Shown here one piece after another: positions 55,401 to 64,000 of a DNA stretch of 64,000 nt; positions within the stretch are counted from its first letter, which is position 1, and every line of letters starts with the position of its first letter. A program made the translations under genes and the position numbers. The notes under the pieces are model-generated. The model was not told the DNA's origin and made no database searches. It saw only the letters and a program-made list of their open reading frames with translations. This DNA comes from Hericium rajendrae. Lineage: Eukaryota; Basidiomycota; Agaricomycetes; Russulales; Hericiaceae. The stretch covers positions 2,914,001 through 2,978,000 of the forward strand of contig CM065880.1 of the NCBI GenBank assembly GCA_033439255.1, read 5' to 3'.

Positions 55401-56548
55401 TTGCAAGCCGCCAGATCGCAAGTATCAATGAATGCAGCCCTATGCAGCCCGGAAACTCCTCTAAGTTAGACCGAAGATGTAAGCACCCGGGAGTGCGCTC
55501 TCGCCGATGCTCCGCATGTTTGAAGTAGCGCCAAGTTTAGGCTTCGAGTTTGGCAATTTCAGAGGCCGCATATTCACGCAAGGAGCAGAAGCAAAGAAAG
55601 AAGAATGGACGAAACGGGGGCCATTCATAGTATCGGTTGGAAGGCTTTCGACCGGTAGCCGCCACTTTGCACCGACAGGAAAGAAGGAGGCTGGCAGATC
55701 CGTGGCACGCCGAGATGGAGAACCCTGTTTGATGCATACGCGTTTCATGATGCGGTCCACGGGCTGCTCGTTTCGTGAGAGTAAGATGAGCAAGAACTGC
55801 ACGAAGAATCTTGTCTAATGGTTCGAGAGCTTCACGATGCGACATGGCAGGACGCTCGTTTCGTGGGAACGAGATTGAGGGGGCACAGCAGCGACACCCT
55901 CCCACACCACGAAACAGATCGCAAGAACATCATGTTTAACGCATCAGGCCAAGGCAACGGATTGATATCTTAGTCTAGAGCCCAAGTTTTAGAGTGCTTG
56001 ACAGTATATGAATTTGAAGAGGACTGACTTCGGAAAGAATGATAACCCCCTGCGGTATGAAGCCCTCCGTCCAGTATGATGCGCTAGTGACGCAAGTATC
56101 AATGCATAACGGTATCTGACGCACCACAATCATTGTAACAAACAAGGAATCCCTGAAGCCTGGATATGGTATCGAGGACTCAGACATGTACTGTAGTGCA
56201 GAGCAGCAATCTTGACGGCGAGGATTAGCGCGAGTTGTCCAGTCCGTAAAGTAATTCCTGCAGAAAAAATCACTTCAGAATTAGTCAGGTGTACGTTGAA
56301 TGCATTTTGTTAGCAAACAAGATACTGGTGGTCTGTGACGTTCTACATGCATGAAGCTTGAAGCTTGAAGTCAAGCTAGTCAAGTTCGAAGTCGAGACGA
56401 AAGCAAGGCGTTCTTGACGAAACGCAAGACCTCGGACACTGCTCAACACGTGAAATTCGGGGTCCTCCACTTCTCTCGCATCGGTTTTTTTGCAGACTGC
56501 AATCCACGAGCTCGCGGTCCCCGCCTCATCCCTCCCCATCCCCACACC
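52487..56548. other. Gene-poor 4 kb, no confident gene
   Basis: Frames reach about 140 codons (53023-53451 plus; 55537-55905 minus) but lack motifs, and no exon chain could be assembled with consistent phase. On the minus strand near 54.2 kb a start like MSASALYEDSRASVRR followed by hydrophobic fragments at 55.0 kb hints at a decayed multi-pass membrane gene. The 300 bp before 56549 form the promoter of the next gene. Confidence 0.3.
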
Positions 56549-58314
56549 ATGTCCAAAAACGAGCTCATCGACGAGCACGTCTCGCTGCAGCAATGCAAAC
56601 GCGCCGTCGACGCCCTACTCGAGCACGCGGCGAAGCACCAGCAGAAGCAGCAGGAGACCGAGCTGCTCCCGGGCAAAGAGCAGCACGTCTGGCTGCAGGT
56701 CGCCGTGAAGCGCATGCAGCCCGAGAAGAAGCTGAAGCCATTTAAAATGTGCGTGCCTCTCTGCTCTAAGTTGTGCGACGGGCGAGCTAAAATGTTGTGT
56801 GGTCGGGCAGTCCTATCAAATACCCGCTCGTGGACCCGCGTACGACGCCAGTGTGCCTCATCACGAAGGATCCGCAGCGCGAGTACAAGGACCTGCTCGA
56901 GTCGCATGGCATCAAGTTCATCAACCGCGTCGTGGGCATCACGAAGCTGAAGGGCAAGTTCAAGCCGTTCGAGGCGCGGAGATTGTTGTTGCAGGAGAAC
57001 GGGCTTTTCCTTGCGGATGAGCGCGTCGTGCCTTTATTGCCCGGGCTATTGGGCAAGGCCTTTTTCAAGGCGAAGAAGTACGTGCATCTATTAATTGGTT
57101 GAATCGTCGATATGAACGCGAGCATGGCAGGCAACCTATTCCCGTATGTCTGACGCGCAAAGACCTCAAGGGCGAGCTCGAGCGCGCCATCTCCTCTACC
57201 TACATGCACCAAAACCAAGGGACATGCACGTGCGTATCCTACACGCTATCACCCCTTCTTAGCCTCTCATGTTTTTATCTACTGGCAGGTCTGTCAAGAT
57301 TGGCACAATCTCACAAACCCCAGCCCAAGTTCTCGCAAACCTCAAGACCGCCCTTCCCGCTATAATAAAAACGCTGAAGAGCGAATGGGACAACGTGCAG
57401 AGCCTCGGAATCAAGACGAACTCGAGCGTGAACCTGCCGATCTGGTCCTGCGAGCTTGGTGGGGAGGAGGGCGGTCGGTGGGACGGTCTTGTGGCAGAAG
57501 ACAGCGAGGAAAGCGACGAAGGTGCGGAGGAGGGCTCCGACGAGGTAGATGAGGCGAAGGTCGCCGCCAAACCAGCACAAAAAGCCTCGGAGACGGCAAA
57601 GGGCAAGAAACGGTCCGCCGAGGAGCCTGAGCTAGGAAAGCCGAAGAAAAAGGTGAAAGCGGCCAAATCTGTCGATATCGACGAGTCTGCTCCCTCAAAA
57701 AAGGCTCCCACCCCTACCGCCGCTTCTCCATCTTCCAAAAAGGTTCGCTATATTTCCAGTGTCTTTGGCAACAATCCTGCTGACTCTATTTTCACCCTCA
57801 GGCCCCCGCCGCACCATCCCAACCTCAAGAGGCAGACGCATCACAAAAGAAGCGCCGAAAGGCTAAAAAGGAGGCCAGCATCCCGCCCGCTCCGCAAAGC
57901 GACGCAACGCCCGCGTCCACGTCCGTCGCGTCCTCTGACGAACAGAAGAAGAAACCGAAGGCCTCCAAGAAGCGCGCGGCCGCGCCCGAAGGCACACCCG
58001 CCGCGTCCGGCAGCGAGGCGGACGTCGAGTCTGCCGATCTCACTCTGTCGGCTCCCGCGCTGCGCAAGAAGGAGAAGCGGAAGAAGGCGAAGGCGGGCGA
58101 GGAACCTGTTGTGGAGGAGGCCCAGCCGGCGAAGAAGAGGAAGGCGAAGGATGTGCAGGAGGGTGGCGCGGCGCGGAGTGTGCCTGTTGAGGGCCTGAGC
58201 AGGGACGAGATGAAGCAGAAGCGCGGTGCGAATGGAGGGGAGAAGAAGAAGGATAAGGTCGTGAAGGGCAAGAAGGGGGCGGCGAAGGAGGGCGTTGTTG
58301 GTAAGAAGCTATGA
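56549..58314 (+). CDS. Ribosomal-L1-domain nucleolar protein (Utp30/Cic1/RSL1D1-like)
   Basis: Exons 56549-56748, 56811-57077, 57131-57229, 57289-57742 and 57802-58314 give 510 residues. Residues 1-260 form an L1-type domain: KRAVDALLEHAAKHQQ, LPGKEQHVWLQVAVKRM, PVCLITKDPQREYKDLL, LFLADERVVPLLPGLLGKAFF and KIGTISQTPAQVLANL followed by NSSVNLPIW. The remaining half is very rich in Lys, Ala and Glu with many KKK/KKR clusters (GKKRS, KPKKK, KKRAAA), typical of nucleolar proteins. Members act in ribosome assembly in the nucleolus. The start is the ATG of MSKNELIDEHVSLQ, conserved in sense with the family. I cannot separate Utp30 from Cic1 without alignment. Confidence 0.85.
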
Positions 58315-59013
58315 TCTGGGGTTTTGGGTTCATTTCCGTAGTCTACTCTTGCGGTTGGGCCTTGTTTTGCGCTGCCTATGCCTATGCCTATGCGCAGATT
58401 GCTAACTGCAGCTCACCATGCACTCGACTTTCATCGGAGGTATTTCTTCACAATATTGTCGCGCGCCAGGATATCGGCGCCCCCATGCGTGCGCGTTGCG
58501 GACATGTTAAAATATTGGTCTACACCCTCGATCAGATGCATGAAATTCAGAACTTGAACCTGCAGATTGAAATTGAGAGTATTGGACTGGAGGCTGGATC
58601 AACGAGAGAGGTATACTCGGCCATCCCAGCTTACGTACCACGATCCCGGGGACGCCTGCCGCTGACGCTCGGACAAACCAATTGAATCGTCGCTTGATCG
58701 TCGCTCTAGCTGCGCCCGTGCAGCATACAGCGATACGACTGCCCTGTATAGGGATTCGCGTCCAGTTTCGACCTCTTCTAGCAAACAACATGACAAAACG
58801 GCCGCCGTGGCAGTGTCTGTCCGACAAACTTGAATTGTCGCTCTAGCTGGCCCGTGCAGATACAGGCGATACGACTGCCCTGTATAGGGATTGGCGTCCA
58901 GTTTTGAACCTCTTCTATGATAGCAAACAACATGACAAAACGGCCGCCGTGGCAGCGTCTTTCCAGCTGCTTAACATTCATGGACTGACACGAACGGTTT
59001 TCCTACCGCCCCC
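58315..59013. other. Spacer with tandem repeat upstream of hydrolase
   Basis: About 700 bp between the L1-domain gene and the hydrolase; it contains the two-copy tandem repeat at 58670-58970. No gene. Confidence 0.45.
58670..58970. repeat. Two-copy tandem repeat, about 145 bp units
   Basis: Copies at about 58670-58828 and 58829-58970 share GTCGCTCTAGCTG, CGATACGACTGCCCTGTATA, GGGATT.GCGTCCAGTTT and AACATGACAAAACGGCCGCC in order, differing by small indels. It ends about 45 bp before the hydrolase ATG, so it covers the promoter. Confidence 0.85.
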
Positions 59014-60364
59014 ATGTTGACTCCCGCTCGAATTTCAACAAAGATATCCATCGCGCACCCACTGGAGACCGGTGCGGTCCTTGTAGGCGTTCTGGAGCAG
59101 CTCGAGCCAGACCAGCCGACGAAAGGCCGTAAGATCGCCCTGGTGCGTACTCTAAATCCATCTGGTATCTCATATAGAGATCCTGATCGCGGCCTGCAGA
59201 TCCTGCACGGAAACCACGGGTGCGGGCACACCTTGAGCCTGCGTCTCCGCCGGCACATTCTGATAAGTTACTACATATGCTGATGTGTGCCACAATCAGA
59301 CACAAAGACTACGTCTTCCAGAAAGACCTCGCGCAGCGTCTGCCGCTCGATTCATTTCGGTTTGATTTCAGGTACATACCTACGCCGTCCCGCAGGCTCG
59401 TCCACTGTTCTGACCCGCGCAATCCCGGGTACATCCCAGGGGGTGCTTCGAGTCATCAGGCAAATGGGTTGCCTGCGGCTTCGTGGAGGACACCCAAGAC
59501 ATCGAACTCGTCGCAGAGCATCTATGGACCACCTTCGGCTACGACGTCGCGCTGGTCGTCGCGCACTCGAGGGGCGCCGTGGCTGCGTTCACCTGGCTCT
59601 GCACGTCCGAGCGCGGGCGGCGCGTCCCGGCCTTCGTGAACGCGTCTGCGCGATACAGAATGGACGTAAGCTGCATGCACGCTCGCTCGCAGCCTATTGA
59701 CATCAGCATTGATGGAGCGTCCATTTCACAGATGCTATCTGGTGCGTGGTCGTATTCACGGCATGCTCGATCATCGCCCTGGGCGGTTCCTGAACGTGCG
59801 CCGCAGCGGTGGCGAAGGAGAAGTACAGCGCCGCCTTCGCGGAGAAGGGCTACTGCGATGAGGAGGTCGTGGTCGCGCGGCAGCGCGTCACCAAGCGTAT
59901 CTGGGGCGCCGACTTTGCGAAGGGCCCCGTGTGGGACACGGGCATCGTGCGCACGCGGTTCCCCGCGCACACCGACGTGCTCACCGTGCACGGCATGAAG
60001 GACCCCGCCTGCCCGCCGTGAGTACCTCCCGCTCTCACTTCTCTCCACTGCCCTCGCTTCTCGTCGCGGGGCTGCCCGCTGAAGCACACATGCGACAGGT
60101 ACGACGCGGTCATCTACGCGCAAATCCTGGGCGCGCGGGCGCCGGGCACGCACAATCTGTATCTTATTGAAGATGCAGATCATAACTTCAAGGGGGTAAG
60201 CTGCGTGCTTTTTCTCGCTCCATGCGGAGGCCGTCCTAAATCTTCGGGTGGCGCAGCATCGTGGTGAAGTCGTCGATGCCATTTTGCAGTGGTGGGAACT
60301 GCACAAGCAGCGGCGGCTGAAGACAGGCGTCTGGCGGACGGAGCCTGCGAGGGGCAAACTGTAG
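59014..60364 (+). CDS. Alpha/beta hydrolase (serine hydrolase)
   Basis: This multi-exon gene gives roughly 290 residues. It starts MLTPARISTKISIAHPLETG. The oxyanion strand is ALILHGNHGHKDYVFQKDLA after splicing, followed by FRFDFRGCFESSGKW. The nucleophile elbow is AHSRGAVAAF, and the acid/histidine parts are VLTVHGMKDPACP and YLIEDADHNFKG. The end is TEPARGKL. These are the Ser, Asp and His elements of a cytosolic hydrolase; no signal peptide is seen. Substrate unknown; similar fungal proteins are annotated as esterase or lipid hydrolase. Several introns use GTGCGT donors. The first exon is 59014-59142; the short coding piece MLS between two introns near 59735 is the least certain part. Confidence 0.78.
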
Positions 60365-61827
60365 ATCTACAGTGGGTGTGAGGGCCAGTGATGAATATTA
60401 ATTAGTAGTGGCCATGTGGGGGTGTGCTTTGTGAGCAGATTGTCATTCATGTTGGTGCATGCTGACTCCCCCCTGCGCAGATAGATTTTGATAAATGAGT
60501 TTCTGGCCAGACGCAGTGGACAAGCAGCACCATCGTGAGCACCCTAGCGGTCATCATGGTGAGATTCTCCGTATCACTCCGCGGCCCATGCACCCGACAC
60601 CATCCACTCCACATCGTGATGGTGCATCGTGCTATGTATCGTATCCTATACGCCAGCACGACGAACGAGGAACAAAAAATGCGGCAAGCCCAACCTCGAT
60701 CACGGATGGCTGTGGAGGACACGCCACCACGGCGCCATCAGCGGCGGAGATCGTCCACCGTGACGATCGCCTTTCCACCACTGAAACTACTTTCAGTTTG
60801 TGAAATTGAATGAACGTGGGCGGGCGGCCAACGAGGACAAATGGCTCGCCAACGTGCAGGCGAGCTCGATCGCGGGCCACGCGTTTGCTGCGGCTGCAGC
60901 ATGCACAGCTCCCGCCCGCCGCGCTGCTATGTCCAATACCACACCGTGATCCCGATTCCCTGGGCCCCGCCGCGACGCGCACGAGTGCAGTCACCCGCTG
61001 ATGCGGCAGGATTTAGTTGTCGGCAAGCCTTGCGATAAGCAGCACGGTGTGTCGTGTGCCCCGCGTTTTGCGAAGCGAGGATACCGCCCCCTCTCGATAC
61101 GGCGGTGATACTGCTGATTGCGTGCGGGGCGGCGGTGCTGCATGATAGACATTAGACACTAATAGGGCGCTTGTTGCCAGGCTGATAGTGATTAAGTACT
61201 CGCGATGTCGACAGCATCGTGGCTGCATGCTGATGTCATGCTTGGCTATACGACTGCAACACCATCAGCGCTGTAAGTAAGCTTACTTCACATCTTCACA
61301 GCGGGCAGTACAATGATTGGCGGTCATATGGCAGTAAGGTGGACGCGGATAGATAACGCAATATAATACTGATGTGGCGGTGGTGATAATGTAGCTACAG
61401 TAATAGACAACAGAAGCGGAAACGAAACAGCCAATCGTATTTGTGGCCCAGAGCGCGAGTAAGTACTGCGATGGTAAGTACAATAGCATGCCCTATGTAG
61501 TGTAACAGTATGCAAACAGAGTCCCAAGATCCGATGATGTCTATCGATGCGATGCGAGCCAAACGGCCGCTCGGAGTCTGCCTGCCTTCCTCGACGATCC
61601 CCGCGCGCGCCCTGCGCCATCTAGCATGCGCCGATCCTCTTCGGGCTCTCTCCTGCGCAGGCGCCAGGGTCACGCGCCGTTATTGTGGGTTGTATGTTGG
61701 CCAGCTGGCCTGACGAGTCGAATCGAGTCGTGCGATTAACCGCTGCTCAGCAGGGTGCGCGAGTCGTAGGGTAGGGTCCCGCGCGTGTGCGCATTAGGCG
61801 TGTGTAGACGGGCAACGCATGAGGGGA
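60365..61827. other. Intergenic, no gene seen
   Basis: Frames are short and overlapping on both strands; repeats of low complexity occur near 61360-61400. No exon chain or RNA gene recognised. Confidence 0.35.
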
Positions 61828-62022
61828 CTAGAAGAAAACGACGGGCACGCTGCTCGCGCTGGCGCGGATTGCGGCCTGGGACTGGGAGGACTGGGAGGGG
61901 CGGCTGCGGATGCCCATGGAGGAGAGGAGGCCGGTGGAGGAGACGGAGGGCTGCGAGGAGTGGGAAGAGTCCTTCGAGGAGGCGACGGCCTTGATGGCGC
62001 GGGTCTGTGTAGAGCCGAACAT
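61828..62022 (-). CDS. Small Ser-rich protein, 64 residues
   Basis: One exon: MFGSTQTRAIKAVASS at the start, serine-rich centre, and IRASASSVPVVFF at the end. The case for a real gene is its promoter: TATATAAA at 62158-62165, then a pyrimidine-rich leader of about 110 nt with no other ATG before the start. No signal peptide or transmembrane segment is evident. The hydrophobic VPVVFF end is unusual for a soluble peptide. Function unknown. Confidence 0.55.
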   Translation of the reverse strand: MFGSTQTRAIKAVASSKDSSHSSQPSVSSTGLLSSMGIRSRPSQSSQSQAAIRASASSVPVVFF

Positions 62023-62157
62023 GGTGTTTAGATGAGATGAGGGTGTGTGGGTGCGAGAAGAGATGGCTGAGGATGAATGTGAGAAGAGATAGAGTTGGAT
62101 GGGTGACTGTCAGAGTGCTCTGGGGTGATGCAGATGCTGGAATAGCAGACGGCAGGC

Positions 62158-62165
62158 TTTATATA
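62158..62165 (-). promoter_or_regulatory. TATA box of the small Ser-rich gene
   Basis: TATATAAA followed by a CT-rich leader (CTCTATCTCTTCTCACATTC, then CATCTCTTCTCGCACC) up to the ATG. Confidence 0.55.
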
Positions 62166-63520
62166 CATGGTGCAGAGCCGCGACGCTGCAAATAGAGATG
62201 AGATGCGCCGAGAAGCAGGCTGGCGACAAAGGAAATTCCCAGCGCTTGGAGCGCCGAAAGAGCGTGGGCGGTTGGCGTTGGGCGGCTGGGGTCAGGCACA
62301 GCCGTAAGTCCATGTTGTCCTCGTCGCTGGGAACACCCGGCCTCTGCGGATCTAGATGCAGCGGATACATCACCTCAAAATGAAAGTCGCCCGATACATC
62401 CCCGATCGAGGAGGCCCACGCTGCTGCCGCCGAGCCTGCGGTGTCGCCCACGGCGATTTTCCGCCCCGGCGTCTCTGCACCCCATCATCGAATCATCCAT
62501 CATCGCGCCCTGCCCACCGACATTGGCGAGAACGTCTGCGCACGCAATCACGTCGGCGGTCGCCGATCAATTGTTTTATCTGCATGTATCAATGACACAA
62601 TCCCAGTCATGGCCATTGACGCACGCACCAGGGATGGGCAATCCATATCCCCCAATCCATTGCAGGCGCGGACGCACCTCCAAATGAGGGAGAACACACA
62701 TCATTCAACGTCATGACAGGCCGCCAAAACGAAGCTGTGAACTGACAAGCGCACCCGGCAAAGAAGCGCATCTGACGCATGAGCCCAAGGTCCGACAACA
62801 CCTGTCCCCCGGTGGAGGCTGCAGTCGCCGTAGAAGCACCGTAGCACGACGCCGCGCGTCTGATCCAGCGCGCTCGCCCTCCGGCTGCAATCCTAGCCGA
62901 CTGGAGTGGCCAGAGAACTACCTTGCTCTTGGGGGCATTCGCATATCCTTCCTCTAGCTGGTGCATACGAGTCCAATCACGGGGCTGTACACCGGTGCAC
63001 ATCACACCATGCGGCAGCCAGCTCATCCGCTTCTTGGAAGGCTGGCGTGGCGCTTGGGCGGCGCTTGCCCGCCCCCTCTTGCGCCCCAGCGCCTGTGTAT
63101 CAAGACACCGCAGGTGTGTGAAACCGACACCTGTTAGCAAGAAAGCACCCGCAGCTTCCATGACTGCAGAACTCGCTGCGTATGGAAGAGAACTCACAGT
63201 GGCATGCATATCGGCCCGCATCGGGATCAAGAAGAACATCTTTTGGCTCCTGACGCCAGCGAAGGACGAAGACGAAGACGAGTCTTAGCCAGGCGCACGA
63301 CGTGGCTTCCGTGCAGCAGAGTGCGCGTGCGCTGAGCGCGGCATGTGTGGATTCCGCGGCTATCGTGTGAGCCTATCTGACCCCTCAATTTAATGTCGCG
63401 GGAGAAGTACAGGACACGCGATACGCACCGGGACGGATGCTACTCATTGGTGGATACAATGCGTCATACAAGCTCTGCGATACACGGAACTATACTTCTC
63501 TGACAGCAGGACATGAAAGG
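62166..63520. other. No confident gene
   Basis: A 210-codon minus frame (62607-63239) and a 121-codon plus frame (62923-63288) overlap each other; neither shows a domain or typical composition, so neither is called. The part next to 63520 is the 3' flank of the quinone oxidoreductase. Confidence 0.3.
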
Positions 63521-64000
63521 CTACTGCTCGTGGACCACTTCCACGACAATCTTGCCTCTGCCGAAAGCATCAGCCTCGAAAACATCCGGGGCTGTCGAAC
63601 TGGCGCACCTATTCTTGTTCTCTTCCATCTCACGCGTAGCGTCTTGAATTGCCGTCCACGGATAAACCTATGAACACCCAATCGTGAGTGCCAATGCTCC
63701 AGCGCACTTCGGCAGGAACACATGCGTCGCACCTTGTGGATATATGTCCGAATCTTTCCCTCGCCCTCGGCACCTGTGATGTGGTCCAGCACTTCATCCT
63801 TGAACCTGGCGCGCACCCAAATCCATCAGCCACCGTCCCTCTTCCGAAAAGCAGACAACGCCAACCGGCCAATGAGCTGCGCCTGGTACTCGAGCGTGCG
63901 CGAGCGCAGCGTCGACCCCTGGATGCGCAGGCGCTTGAACAGTATCGGGCCCAGATCGAACGCGGGCGCCTGCCGACCTGCACACGCACGGCGCAACGCC
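63521..64000 (-). CDS. Quinone oxidoreductase (zeta-crystallin type), 3' part only
   Basis: Four exons at the window edge encode the C-terminus of a medium-chain NADPH:quinone reductase: APAFDLGPILFKRLRIQGST, LRSRTLEYQAQLIGRFKDEV, GKIRTYIHKVYPWTAIQDAT and REMEENKNRGKIVVEVVHEQ (stop at 63523-63521). Members transfer electrons from NADPH to quinones. RLRIQGSTLRSR is the family's typical segment near the end of the Rossmann fold. Introns begin with GTTGGC, GTGCGA and GTGCGC. The gene continues beyond the right end of the window, so the start, GroES-like fold and NADPH-binding motif are not seen. Confidence 0.8.

Noticed and set aside
62607-63288. Overlapping 210-codon minus and 121-codon plus frames
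   Set aside because: Mutually overlapping, no domain, no promoter or splice support.

Overview
The window is nuclear DNA from a filamentous basidiomycete fungus, most likely an agaricomycete. The signs are dense genes with many 45-90 nt GT..AG introns, phase-conserved micro-exons, and typical agaricomycete families: an Fzo1-type mitofusin, a GtaA-type glutaminase, a Cys-repeat secreted protein, a TGL2-like lipase and a nucleolar L1-domain protein. Placement in Polyporales is only a guess. No operons, CRISPR arrays, rRNA or tRNA genes were recognised.

The left half (about 1.5-31.6 kb, with an outlier at 39.9-42.5 kb) is dominated by a duplicated, fast-evolving gene system. It has two families, called here A and B. 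B genes (B1-B6) encode proline-rich proteins ending in a basic helix-loop-helix (bHLH)-like segment and a coiled coil; a seventh, small relative lacks the basic region (HLH7). A genes (A1-A5) encode proline-rich proteins; A1-A4 share the N-terminal motif LYSGMSSLQI, and all end in a helical/coiled-coil tail. Four A/B pairs lie tail to tail with stop codons only about 30-140 bp apart. A1-A4 and all HLH genes carry a phase-1 intron inside the second predicted helix. Pairs 1 and 2 form a roughly 4 kb inverted repeat (about 1.5-6.9 and 17.75-21.8 kb). The left arm was later hit by a very young, gag-only LTR retroelement (3173-4528) inside B1.

The 10.9 kb between the arms holds a secreted four-module repeat protein (8.3-10.6 kb), a broken glucosamine-6-phosphate deaminase fused to a broken 2-oxoglutarate (2OG) oxygenase relic (12.2-13.7 kb), an FMN-dependent 2-hydroxy-acid oxidase/lactate monooxygenase-like gene (14.0-15.6 kb), and a possible TIR element (16.1-17.2 kb).

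From 31.6 kb rightward the content is more ordinary: a membrane-anchored glutaminase (31.7-35.5), mitofusin (36.4-39.0), the A5/B6/HLH7 cluster, then a rearranged block at 43-50 kb. In that block an intact 2OG-Fe(II) oxygenase and its nonsense-mutated inverted copy flank a lipase gene, and the lipase 3' end has itself been copied beyond the second oxygenase. Further right are a MACPF-like protein candidate (50.5-52.5), a gene-poor stretch (52.5-56.5), a ribosomal-L1-domain nucleolar protein (56.5-58.3), an alpha/beta hydrolase (59.0-60.4), a small serine-rich protein (61.8-62.0) and the 3' end of a quinone oxidoreductase that leaves the window.

Exon boundaries were placed by eye from splice signals, frame and paralogue comparison. 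No database search was possible.
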